Below, piece by piece: positions 7,725 through 15,514 of a stretch of 20,289 nt of DNA; the stretch's first letter is position 1; every line of letters begins with the position of its first letter. The position numbers were made by a program, and so were the translations under genes. The stretch is from Bryobacterales bacterium. Its GTDB lineage: Bacteria > Acidobacteriota > Terriglobia > Bryobacterales > Bryobacteraceae. The stretch spans positions 1-20,289 of the forward strand of contig PLRZ01000519.1 of the NCBI GenBank assembly GCA_003164075.1, given 5' to 3'. The notes below the pieces were generated by a model. It was not told the DNA's origin, did not search any database, and worked only from the letters and a program-made list of their open reading frames with translations.

Positions 7725-8016
7725 ATCAACGAAACGATATTGACCTCCCGGCCGTAGGGTGTACGCCGGGTTACATGTCGGAGTATCTGTGTCTACCGGC
7801 AGGATACTCCAAACCTCAACCGGGCCATGTAGCTCTATCATTTTTCGAAACACAGGCGCTAAGTCTACCGGACTCGCACCTCGCGTTTCTCATATAGCGT
7901 CATTGGTGTGTCTTCGACAGCGGCGCCAAGCACCGCCGGCTGAGACGAACTGCCGGGCACGGATAGCCAGGCAAGCCGGCACTCATGTAACTATTTCTCT
8001 AACAAGGGGGTTCTTT
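7725..8016 (+). ncRNA. conserved structured 5' leader, copy 1
   Basis: An untranslated leader of about 290 nt upstream of the sigma-region-4-like regulator. It aligns colinearly with the leader of Oar-like 2: identical runs include 31 nt (7809-7839 against 16319-16349), TGTGTCTACCGGC (7788-7800) and ACCTCGCGTTT (7878-7888). Hairpin 1 pairs CCCGG (7747-7751) and CGTA (7753-7756) with TACG and CCGGG (7762-7770). Hairpin 2 is a perfect 8-bp stem, GGAGTATC (7780-7787) with GATACTCC (7803-7810). The block CGGGCCATGTAGCTC follows at 7821. A GC-rich hairpin lies at 7918-7942. Indels against copy 3 are not multiples of three, so the open frame across it is not a conserved protein. I do not recognise it as a known riboswitch class, and Rfam could not be searched. 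Confidence 0.65.
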
Positions 8017-8029
8017 TTGACGGAGGGAG
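8004..8029 (+). promoter_or_regulatory. two competing ribosome-binding sites
   Basis: AAGGGGG (8004-8010) is 6 nt before TTG 8017, and GGAGG (8022-8026) is 5 nt before GTG 8032, in the same frame. The first site matches the AAGGGGG that ends the other two leaders (9516-9522 and 16557-16563), where it lies 8 and 9 nt before an ATG. The second has better initiation spacing and start codon. The choice changes only the first five residues. Confidence 0.6.
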
Positions 8030-9153
8030 AAGTGGCAACTCAACCTCTAGAACGCGAGCTATTGGGCCTGTTGGGCGGCGATGAGAAAGCTCGCATTGTG
8101 GCCCGGTACTGTGGTTTTGACGGTCTCGGGGGGACTACGCTCCAGACGGTCGGAGCCGAGTTCGGCATCACGTCTGAACGGGTTCGCCAGATCGTCGGAG
8201 AGGTCGTGCGGCGCCGCGGAAACGGGCCGGTACCCGCGCCCACTTTGTTGAAGGCCATCGCGTTTATCGCCCAGCGCACCCCCGGAGTTGCCGAAGATAT
8301 CGAAGGGAATATGCAATCCGCGGGTCTGAGCTCCCGGCGGTTTCGCGCCGAGGGCATTATTCGAGCCGCTGAACTGTTCGGCACTGCCGCACCTTTCCTG
8401 GTGACCGAGACGCAGCGCGCGCGTCTGATCCATTTCTTCTCACCCGCATCCCTGGACACCATCGTCCGGGTGGCGCACCGGACGATCGAGCGATGGGGCG
8501 TGGCCTCCCTCGATACCGTTTCGGCGGAGGTCCGGAAAGTAGCGCCCGAAGCGGCCGATAACCGGCTCATCAGGGACGTGCTGACCAACGCCGGTGACAT
8601 TCACTGGCTGGACCCGCTTTCGGAATGGTTCTGGCTGCCGTCGGTGTCGCGCAACCCTCTGGTGCGCCGCATCCGCAAAATTCTATCGGTGGCAAATCCC
8701 ATGTGCGTTGCCGAATTCCGCGCGGCCGTCACGCGCGATTCCCGGCTGCACGACTATTCGCCGCCGCCGGCCGTATTGCAGGAGCTGTGCCGGCAGTTGC
8801 CGGGACTGCGGGCTTCGGCCGAGTATATCGAGGCGGATCCCAGAATCCAGCCTCGGGAAGTACTGGGCGAACTGGAAGCGGCCATTGTCGACATTCTGGC
8901 GGAACAGGGCGGAACGATGCGCCGCGCCGAACTGGCGGCGGAGTGCCGGAAGCGCGGGTTGAATCGTTCCAGCTTCTACAGCGCCCTGACGCACTCGCCT
9001 GTAATTGCATTCTATCCGGGCGGCCTCCTGGGATTAGTGGGAGTCTCGCCCGCGCTGGGCCCGCCGCAATGCCCGCCCACGAGGCAACGGTCCAAATACC
9101 TGCATTCCACGGCTCGTGCGCACACCATCCGGCTGCGCAAGTGGATGGAGTGA
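8017..9153 (+). CDS. sigma-70 region-4-like HTH regulator lacking region 2
   Basis: A 378-residue predicted DNA-binding protein. Residues about 22-66 (DEKARIVARYCGFDG, then TLQTVGAEFGITSERVRQIV) match the region 4 helix-turn-helix that contacts the -35 element in sigma factors. There is no region 2, so it should not act as a complete sigma factor. The rest looks like serial winged-helix modules: about 142-210, about 212-260 (NPLVRRIRKILSVANPMCVA), and a C-terminal unit at about 281-342 (ELAAECRKRGLNRSSFYSAL), which resembles the HARE-type or other small winged helices seen in sigma-like helix-turn-helix proteins. The TTG start follows the AAGGGGG site shared with the Oar leaders; GTG 8032 is an equally fair start. 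It sits directly upstream of Oar-like 1 and shares its promoter and leader type, which suggests coordinated and perhaps autogenous control. Confidence 0.82.
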   Translation: MTEGEVATQPLERELLGLLGGDEKARIVARYCGFDGLGGTTLQTVGAEFGITSERVRQIVGEVVRRRGNGPVPAPTLLKAIAFIAQRTPGVAEDIEGNMQSAGLSSRRFRAEGIIRAAELFGTAAPFLVTETQRARLIHFFSPASLDTIVRVAHRTIERWGVASLDTVSAEVRKVAPEAADNRLIRDVLTNAGDIHWLDPLSEWFWLPSVSRNPLVRRIRKILSVANPMCVAEFRAAVTRDSRLHDYSPPPAVLQELCRQLPGLRASAEYIEADPRIQPREVLGELEAAIVDILAEQGGTMRRAELAAECRKRGLNRSSFYSALTHSPVIAFYPGGLLGLVGVSPALGPPQCPPTRQRSKYLHSTARAHTIRLRKWME

Positions 9154-9204
9154 GGAAGAAAGGAGGATCTATTCCCGAATTTCGGATTAACAGTCCTTTT
9201 TGAC

Positions 9205-9233
9205 TTGTGTTTATAAGCGTCTTATGTTAGATT
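9205..9233 (+). promoter_or_regulatory. promoter of leader 2: TTGTGT-N17-TAGATT
   Basis: The -35 is TTGTGT (9205-9210), the spacer 17 nt, and the extended -10 is TG-N-TAGATT (9225-9233), with the same geometry as the other two leaders. A second, overlapping match (TTGACT 9200-9205, 17 nt, TATGTT 9223-9228) is closer to the sigma-70 consensus but is not shared by the other copies. Both would give transcripts starting within a few bases of 9240. Confidence 0.7.
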
Positions 9234-9239
9234 TCAGAC

Positions 9240-9530
9240 ATACTTATCGGTCTTTTTACCCGGCCTCGTAATATACGCCGGGGGCTGTCTTAATTGGTGG
9301 AGTGTTCGAGGGTTTCCGAAGGATACTTCCAGACTGTCAACGGGCCATGTCGCTCCACAACCCCCAGCCATCGGGGAGCGGATCACACGGCTCCGCGCAT
9401 GGTTGGCGCTCGCCGGCGCGATTCGTTACACACCGGCGCCGGATGTTTGCATAGGACTTATTTTTCGATTTGTGCGTAGTTGGAGCGCATTAGGATTCAG
9501 ATAGTTATTACTCACAAGGGGGTCGAAAGC
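9240..9530 (+). ncRNA. conserved structured 5' leader, copy 2
   Basis: A 5' untranslated region of about 290 nt before Oar-like 1, the most diverged of the three copies. The conserved order is kept. Hairpin 1 has CCCGG (9259-9263) and CGTA (9267-9270) pairing with TACG and CCGGG (9274-9282). Hairpin 2 is imperfect, GGAGTGTTC (9299-9307) with GGATACTTCC (9321-9330). The block CGGGCCATGTCGCTC follows at 9341. Further hairpins lie at 9374-9395 (GGAGC/GCTCC) and about 9411-9440 (CGCCGG/CCGGCG). It ends in AAGGGGG (9516-9522), 8 nt before the ATG. Since most of the primary sequence differs from copy 1 while the stems persist, a folded element is more likely than simple recent duplication. Confidence 0.6.
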
Positions 9531-12500
9531 ATGAGAAGAGTACTCGCATTGTTGGCCCTGTCTGCCTGCATTGCATTTGCACAGACAGCCACTACCACCG
9601 CCCGCATGGACGGGACGGTCACCGATGCCCAGGGCGCGGTTGTCGCCGGCGCATCCGTGACCGTGGTCAACCTCAACACGGACGCAAGTTTCAAAGCCAC
9701 CACTGACGATCGCGGCCAGTGGGCGCTGCCCAGCATGTCGCAGGCTATGTACCGCGTCACGGTGTCCACCAAGGGATTCCGCACCACGGTGATCGATAGC
9801 GTCACCATGGACGCCGGCATACCGGTTACGGTCAACGCCAAGTTGGAGGTGGGCGCGGTGGCCGAAACGGTCGAAGTAGTTGCCACGCAGGAATTAGTAC
9901 AGACTGCCGACGCCACCGTAAACGCCTCACTGGAAAAGCGCCAGATGACCGAATTGCCCACCATCACGCGCAGCGGCTTGGATGCAATCATATCCTTGCC
10001 AGGAATCCAGACGGCCACCAGCGACCGCTATTCCACCATCAACGGTCTGCCTAACGGCTCCATGAGCGTGACGCTCGATGGCGTCAACACCCAGGACCAG
10101 CTCCTCAAGAGCAGCAATGGCTATTACACCTTCATCCCGATTCAAATGGACTCGGTGGAAGAAGTAACTTTGACCACCGCGGCGGTGGGCGCTTCGTCCA
10201 CTGGAGAAGGCGCGGCGCAGGTCAAGTTCGTCACCCGTGGCGGCACGAATCAATTTCATGGGGGCGGATTCTGGCAGAACCGCAATACCGCACTCGAAGC
10301 CAACTATTACTTCAATACCATCAATCGCCTGCCCCGCAACATCATCCAACTCAACCAGTACGGGTTTCACATTGGGGGCCCGATATACATTCCCAAGGTT
10401 CTCGATCTTAGGAACAAGCTTTTTTTCTTCACCAACGTGGAATTTCGTGTGATGCCGCAGTCCGCGGCTGAAAGCCGAACCGTTCTCACCCCCGGAGCCG
10501 CCCTCGGCAATTACGAATATGCGGATTCCAGCGGCGCCACGCACACGGTGAACGTGCTCGGCATGGCTAAGGCGGGTGGCTTCAACGGCGCCGCCGATCC
10601 CATCCTCAGCAAGACTTTCAGCCAGATACTGGCTCTCACCGGCAACGGTACTCTGAACAGCCAGGTTCCCACGGGCGATTACAACGTCGATACCTTAAAT
10701 TACTCGGCAGCAGGCACCGACCGCCGTCATCTGTCGATGACGCGCCTGGACTACAACCTGAACAGCAGGAACCAGATTTCGCTGACTTACAGTTACAATA
10801 TGTACTTCACGGTGCCCGACGTGCTGAACGGCGTGGTGCCCGTGTACCCGGGTACCGGCGATGTGCTCGGCACCAATATCTCCACCGGGCAGCACAGCAA
10901 CCGCTTCATGGGCACGATCGGGCTGCGATCGACCATCACCAGCCACCTGACCAACGATTTCCATGGCGGGCTCATGGGCGGCACCACGGTCTGGTACGAT
11001 GGCGCCCAGTCCCAGGCGAATTATAGCGAGTGGAATGGCTATACTCCGAACTTCGGTACCTATGGCTTCGACAGCCTGTCCGGCGTAACCACGGCCACCA
11101 ACCCGCAGCGGCGGAATTCGCCCATCAAGCAGTTTAGCGACACCGTTTCGTGGGTGAAAGGTCCGCACATGATTACGGCCGGCGGCGACTTCTCGCAGGT
11201 GAATCTCTGGGCCCAGACGGAAGGTACCGAATCCCTGCCGTACATTTACTTCGGCATCAACAGCGGCGACCCGGTGCACAACGGCTCGACCGACGCGTTC
11301 ACCGCGGCATCCATGCCCGGCGCAACGCAGGCGCAGATGGACAGCGCGGCCGGCCTCTACGCCGTCCTCAGCGGCCGCGTGTACAGCATCAGCCGGCAGG
11401 TAGTCGAGAGCGAAACCACACATCAATATTCCTATAACACTCCGGCCATCGACCGCGACCAGCAGCGCCAGTTCGGGCTGTTCCTGCAAGACCAGTGGCG
11501 CGTTGCCCCCAACTTCACTGTGAACCTCGGCATGCGCTTCGAGCAGCAGAGGCCGTTTGAGAACCTCAGCGGTATCTACACCGCATCCACTATCCAAGCC
11601 GCTTACGGCATCTCCGGCATCGGCAACATGTTCAAGCCCGGTGTCACCACCGGCGGAATGACGCCCACCGCGGGGGCAAGCACCTACGATCCCACCATCC
11701 CGGCGTTCCAGCCGCTCAGTTCGATGAACGCCTACGCTACTCCTAAGAACTGGAACCCCAGCGTTGGATTCGCCTGGCAGATTCCGCAAGCGGGCGGACT
11801 GCTTCGCACCATCCTCGGCGATCACACGGGCGCCTCCGTGCTGCGTGCCGGCTTCTCTATCGCCACCGTCCGGGAAGGCACCGAAGTGTTTCAGTCGATG
11901 TACGGCGCCAACCCCGGCGTGACTTACCCGGCCAGCGTCGACCCCGTCAATTACCCGCAATATTTCGGCGCTCCGGGAAGCGTGCTGTTCAGCCAGGCCA
12001 CGCTGCCCACTTCCCCCACTCCGACCGCGCCCACGTACCCCATGGGCACCACTCCCACCACTTCCATCAACGCCTTCGATCCCAACCTGAAGGTCGGTTA
12101 TGTGGAGAGCTGGAACGCCGGCTTCCAACGCGAGTTCGCGCACAATAACGTCGTGGAAATCCGATTCGTGGGCAACCACGGCGTGCATGAATGGCGGCAG
12201 GTGGACCTCAACGAAACCAACCTCTTCGAGAGCGGCTTCCTGACCGACTTTTATAACGCGTACAACAACCTGCTGATTGCGCGCGGAGGCAACATCCTCA
12301 ACACCAATAGCAACAATTTCAGCAACCAGGGCCTGCCCGGACAGAAACCCATCCCGATCCTGCAAACGGCGCTTGGCTCACTGACCAACAACTCCTCATA
12401 CGCCACGTATATCCGCCAGAACCGCGCGGGTTCGCTGGCCAACGTGATCTACCCCAATGCCACCTATATGGGACGCCTGGTGGCGGCGGGATATCCTGCC

Positions 12501-13412
12501 AACCTGTTCATCGTCAACCCATCGGTGCCCAGCGGCGGATCCTATCTGATAACCGACTGGGGCAAGTCTTTCTATGATGCCGGCCAGGTCGAGTACCGCC
12601 GGCGCATGGCTTCGGGTCTGACCGTCCAGACGAGCTATGTCTTCTCCAAGTCCCTGGCGGATGGCGCAACGTCTAGCGGCGTGGTCTACAGCGCGCCCAC
12701 CACTTTCCGTAACCTGGGCCTCGACAAGGCTCCGGCTGGCTTCGATATCCGCAACGCCTTCAAGATCAACTTCATTTATGAGCTGCCGTTCGGGACGGGT
12801 AAGGCGCTTCTCTCCGGCAGCGGATTCGCGAATAAAGTCTTCGGCGGCTGGCAACTTTCAGGTATCGAGCGCACGCAATCGGGAACGCCCAGCCAGATTA
12901 CTTCCGGCCGCACGGGTATGAACCAGAACGAAACCGGCGTGGTACTACAGAACATGACCGCGGCGCAATTGCAGAGCCAGATGTCGGTTTACAAAACGAC
13001 CGGCTCGAACGGCATTGGCCAAGTCTGGTACCTGCCTCAGAGTTTGGTTACCAACACCAAGGCCGCCTTTGAGACCAGCGGTTCGAGTTGGGCCAATCTG
13101 AGCGGGAGCTCACCGTACGTAGGACCGCAACTGGCTCCCAACTCATTCGGCTACAAGGTCTTCCTGTACGGCCCCTGGCAGAACCACTTCGACGTCAGCC
13201 TCCGCAAAATGGTGACGTTCGCCCACGAGAAGGCCAATCTCTCGGTTCAGGCCAACTGCATCGATTGCCTCAACCTGACAAACTTCCAGCTCGCCAATAC
13301 CGGCGCCAACAGCGCCAGCTTCGGCCTGACCACCACCGCATACCAGGACATCTCGAACTCTCAGGATCCTGGTTCCCGGGTGATCGAGTTCCTGGCGCGC
13401 GTGAACTTCTAA
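9531..13412 (+). CDS. Oar-like TonB-dependent-receptor-type outer-membrane protein 1
   Basis: A 1293-residue outer-membrane protein with a signal peptide (1-18, cleaved after AFA). A carboxypeptidase-regulatory-like beta-sandwich covers about 22-105 (ARMDGTVTDAQGAVVAGASV). A plug-like region spans about 115-240 (ELPTITRSGLDAIISLPGIQ, then NGLPNGSMSVTLDGVNTQD and KFVTRGGTNQFHGG), and the rest is beta-barrel sequence. It ends ARVNF, with the terminal aromatic residue typical of outer-membrane barrels. Acidobacteria encode many of these proteins; related ones transport large substrates or adhere to surfaces, and the substrate cannot be read from sequence. A CIDC motif near the C-terminus is its only cysteine pair. 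ATG 9531 follows AAGGGGG by 8 nt and starts the signal peptide. The gene has its own promoter, structured leader and terminator, so it is probably monocistronic. Confidence 0.93.
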   Translation: MRRVLALLALSACIAFAQTATTTARMDGTVTDAQGAVVAGASVTVVNLNTDASFKATTDDRGQWALPSMSQAMYRVTVSTKGFRTTVIDSVTMDAGIPVTVNAKLEVGAVAETVEVVATQELVQTADATVNASLEKRQMTELPTITRSGLDAIISLPGIQTATSDRYSTINGLPNGSMSVTLDGVNTQDQLLKSSNGYYTFIPIQMDSVEEVTLTTAAVGASSTGEGAAQVKFVTRGGTNQFHGGGFWQNRNTALEANYYFNTINRLPRNIIQLNQYGFHIGGPIYIPKVLDLRNKLFFFTNVEFRVMPQSAAESRTVLTPGAALGNYEYADSSGATHTVNVLGMAKAGGFNGAADPILSKTFSQILALTGNGTLNSQVPTGDYNVDTLNYSAAGTDRRHLSMTRLDYNLNSRNQISLTYSYNMYFTVPDVLNGVVPVYPGTGDVLGTNISTGQHSNRFMGTIGLRSTITSHLTNDFHGGLMGGTTVWYDGAQSQANYSEWNGYTPNFGTYGFDSLSGVTTATNPQRRNSPIKQFSDTVSWVKGPHMITAGGDFSQVNLWAQTEGTESLPYIYFGINSGDPVHNGSTDAFTAASMPGATQAQMDSAAGLYAVLSGRVYSISRQVVESETTHQYSYNTPAIDRDQQRQFGLFLQDQWRVAPNFTVNLGMRFEQQRPFENLSGIYTASTIQAAYGISGIGNMFKPGVTTGGMTPTAGASTYDPTIPAFQPLSSMNAYATPKNWNPSVGFAWQIPQAGGLLRTILGDHTGASVLRAGFSIATVREGTEVFQSMYGANPGVTYPASVDPVNYPQYFGAPGSVLFSQATLPTSPTPTAPTYPMGTTPTTSINAFDPNLKVGYVESWNAGFQREFAHNNVVEIRFVGNHGVHEWRQVDLNETNLFESGFLTDFYNAYNNLLIARGGNILNTNSNNFSNQGLPGQKPIPILQTALGSLTNNSSYATYIRQNRAGSLANVIYPNATYMGRLVAAGYPANLFIVNPSVPSGGSYLITDWGKSFYDAGQVEYRRRMASGLTVQTSYVFSKSLADGATSSGVVYSAPTTFRNLGLDKAPAGFDIRNAFKINFIYELPFGTGKALLSGSGFANKVFGGWQLSGIERTQSGTPSQITSGRTGMNQNETGVVLQNMTAAQLQSQMSVYKTTGSNGIGQVWYLPQSLVTNTKAAFETSGSSWANLSGSSPYVGPQLAPNSFGYKVFLYGPWQNHFDVSLRKMVTFAHEKANLSVQANCIDCLNLTNFQLANTGANSASFGLTTTAYQDISNSQDPGSRVIEFLARVNF

Positions 13413-13431
13413 CTGACCCTGTAGCGTTACG

Positions 13432-13466
13432 CGGGCCCGGCGGCGACATGCCTCCGGGCCCGTTTT
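13432..13466 (+). terminator. rho-independent terminator after Oar-like 1
   Basis: The stem CGGGCCCGG (13432-13440) pairs perfectly with CCGGGCCCG (13454-13462) around a 13-nt loop, followed by TTTTGCGTTTT. It lies 20 nt after the stop codon and ends the Oar-like 1 transcript. Confidence 0.85.
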
Positions 13467-13509
13467 GCGTTTTGGCAGCCGCGTGCTACACGTCATTCTT
13501 GGTTCGTCC

Positions 13510-15474
13510 ATGAAAGTACTTCACACACCGCCCCGCCCGCGGACGGCAACGGCCCACGGCTGGCGCCTTCTGTCGCTCTGGTCGATGCTCTTAGTGACTT
13601 ATTCCCATTCCTTTCAGGGCGGCATGGTCTTCGACAGCGCCCGCGTGATTTCACAGGACGCCCGCATCCGCACAGCCACTCCGCAAAATGCAAAACTGAT
13701 TCTCACCGAAGAGTATTGGTATAAGAGCGCGCCTTCGGGCCTCTATCGCCCACTTACTACTTTCTCTTATTTAGTGAATTACGCCATACTCGGCAACGGA
13801 ACCAGCCCCGAGGGGTATCATTGGGTCAACCTGGCGCTGCACGCTATCAACGTTGCGCTGGTATACGCTCTGGGCCTGTCGATTCTGGGCGAAGCGGCGT
13901 TGGCCCTGGCACTGGCCGCGCTCTGGGGATTGCATCCGCTACTTACCGACTCGGTAACCAATATCGTAGGCCGCGCCGACTTACTGGCGGCATTCGGCGT
14001 CCTGGCCGGATTATTGTGCTACATGAAGGCGATCTCCGCCACCGGGCGCCGCCGGCTGGCGTGGATAGCGGGGCTGGTGGCCGCGCAGGCGGTGGGGCTT
14101 TTCTCCAAAGAGAACGCCGCCGTCCTGCCTGGCGTCATGCTGCTCTACGACATCGCATGGTCCCGCCGCGCCACATGGCGTGCGCGCGTGCCGGCGTATG
14201 CCGCCCTCGCGTTGCCCTTCGCGGCTTTCTTTTATTTGCGCGCCCAGGTGCACACCCACATGTGGATCGACCCGGCGGAGAATCCCCTGCTCGGCGCCGA
14301 TTTTTGGATCGCACGGTTCACCGCCGTGAAGGTTATCGGGAGGCTGCTCTGGCTCTTCATCTGGCCCGTGCGCCTCTCGGCCGACTATTCCTATAACGGC
14401 ATGCCGCTTTTCACCTGGAGCCCGGTAGACCTGACGGCGCTTCTGGCGCTGGCGGCGTGCGTCGCCGCGCTTGTATTGGCGGTCCGCTGGCGCCACACCC
14501 GCAAACCGCTGTTCTTTTTCATTTTTGTCTTCTTTCTCGCGCTGTTGCCCACTTCGAACCTGATCTTCCTCATCGGCAGCATCATGGCCGAGCGCTTCGT
14601 TTATCTTCCCTCCATCGGTCTGGCCGGCTGTGCGGTGGCGTGGCTGGGAACCTTCCAACGGCCCGCCGCCCGGCGCATCGCATGGATCGCGATGAGTCTG
14701 CTGTGCCTGGCTTTCGCCGCGCGAACCTACGCCCGCAATCTCGACTGGCGGGATGCGCCTACCTTCTGGGCCGCCACAGTGAATGCTTCTCCCTCCGCCG
14801 CCCGGCCGCACAACAATCTGGGAGACGCCCTGTCACAGTTACCAGGGCGCCTGCCCGACGCCATCGCCCAGTTCCAGGCCGCGCTGCGCATCCGGCCGAA
14901 CTACGCCGACGCCCATTACAACCTGGGCAACGCGCTGGCGCGCATGCCTGGCCGCCTGCCCGATGCGGTCGCCGAGTACCACGCGGCGCTCGGAATCGAA
15001 CCCGGTTTCGCGCAGGCGCACGTCAACCTGGGAAGTGCGCTGTCACAAATGCCCGGCCGCCTGCCCGACGCCATCGAGCAGTTCCGAGCCGCGCTGGCCG
15101 CCGACCCGGATCTCGCGGACGCGCACTACGATCTGGGTTCCACGCTGGCGCAAATCCCCGGCCGCTTGCCCGAAGCCATCGCGGAGCTCGAAGCCACCGT
15201 ACGCATTCAGCCAGAGCACGCACGCGCTCACAACAATCTGGGCATGCTCCTTTCCGGGATGCCCGGCCGGTTGCCGGACGCCGTCGCCGAGTTTCGAACG
15301 GCCCTGCGCATTCAACCCGATTACGTGAGGGCGCACGTCAATCTGGCCGGCGTTCTGGTGCGGATTCCCGGCCGGCTGCCGGAGGCCATCGGCGAACTGG
15401 AAACAGCGCTCCGCATTCAGCCCGATCCTGAGATCCGGCAATTGTTGGACCGATTGCGCGCCGGGGGACGGTAG
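13510..15474 (+). CDS. TMTC-like GT-C family membrane protein with C-terminal TPRs
   Basis: A 654-residue polytopic protein with about ten hydrophobic segments up to residue 405, then TPRs to the end. It matches the TMTC/DUF1736 architecture, whose animal members are protein O-mannosyltransferases of GT-C fold. Signatures are LYRPLTTFSYLVNY (78-91), YHWVNLALHAINV (103-115), LHPLLTDSVTNIVGRADLLA (141-160), FSKENAAVLP (198-207), and the hallmark IGSIMAERFVYLPSIG (355-370). The first loop has FDSAR (41-45), where GT-C enzymes usually show an acidic pair, so activity is not assured. The C-terminus holds six PGRLP repeats. A lipid-linked sugar donor and a protein acceptor are inferred from the family. 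The frame is open from TTG 13465, but that lies in the preceding terminator's T-tract, so I start at ATG 13510; no clear RBS is visible. Confidence 0.85.
   Translation: MKVLHTPPRPRTATAHGWRLLSLWSMLLVTYSHSFQGGMVFDSARVISQDARIRTATPQNAKLILTEEYWYKSAPSGLYRPLTTFSYLVNYAILGNGTSPEGYHWVNLALHAINVALVYALGLSILGEAALALALAALWGLHPLLTDSVTNIVGRADLLAAFGVLAGLLCYMKAISATGRRRLAWIAGLVAAQAVGLFSKENAAVLPGVMLLYDIAWSRRATWRARVPAYAALALPFAAFFYLRAQVHTHMWIDPAENPLLGADFWIARFTAVKVIGRLLWLFIWPVRLSADYSYNGMPLFTWSPVDLTALLALAACVAALVLAVRWRHTRKPLFFFIFVFFLALLPTSNLIFLIGSIMAERFVYLPSIGLAGCAVAWLGTFQRPAARRIAWIAMSLLCLAFAARTYARNLDWRDAPTFWAATVNASPSAARPHNNLGDALSQLPGRLPDAIAQFQAALRIRPNYADAHYNLGNALARMPGRLPDAVAEYHAALGIEPGFAQAHVNLGSALSQMPGRLPDAIEQFRAALAADPDLADAHYDLGSTLAQIPGRLPEAIAELEATVRIQPEHARAHNNLGMLLSGMPGRLPDAVAEFRTALRIQPDYVRAHVNLAGVLVRIPGRLPEAIGELETALRIQPDPEIRQLLDRLRAGGR
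14845..15474 (+). repeat. 105-bp coding tandem repeat (35-residue TPRs)
   Basis: Five complete units of 35 residues (446-480, 481-515, 516-550, 551-585 and 586-620) and a partial sixth. Each starts with GRLP[D/E]A and ends with [M/I]P before the next G. The canonical TPR is 34 residues, so each unit carries one extra residue in the PGRLP turn. Bases diverge between units mainly at third codon positions and at surface sites, so this is an old, selected array rather than a fresh expansion. Confidence 0.85.
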
Positions 15475-15514
15475 GCGGACCGCCTTGAGATCCAGGCGCC
15501 GATTGTCCTTCCAT

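Noticed and set aside
7759..8016. An N-terminal extension of the regulator through leader 1
   Set aside because: Indels between leaders 1 and 3 shift the frame, so the conserved sequence is not conserved as protein.
9200..9228. TTGACT-N17-TATGTT as the main promoter of leader 2
   Set aside because: It is a good sigma-70 match, but the overlapping TTGTGT-N17-TAGATT is the one shared by all three leaders; kept only as an alternative.
10695..12365. A minus-strand open frame of 556 codons opposite Oar-like 1
   Set aside because: Antisense shadow of a clear outer-membrane protein gene; no recognisable motifs or RBS.
14845..15474. Regular 105-bp repeats considered as a CRISPR or recent minisatellite
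   Set aside because: They are in frame, encode TPR helices and diverge mostly at silent and surface sites; there are no spacers.
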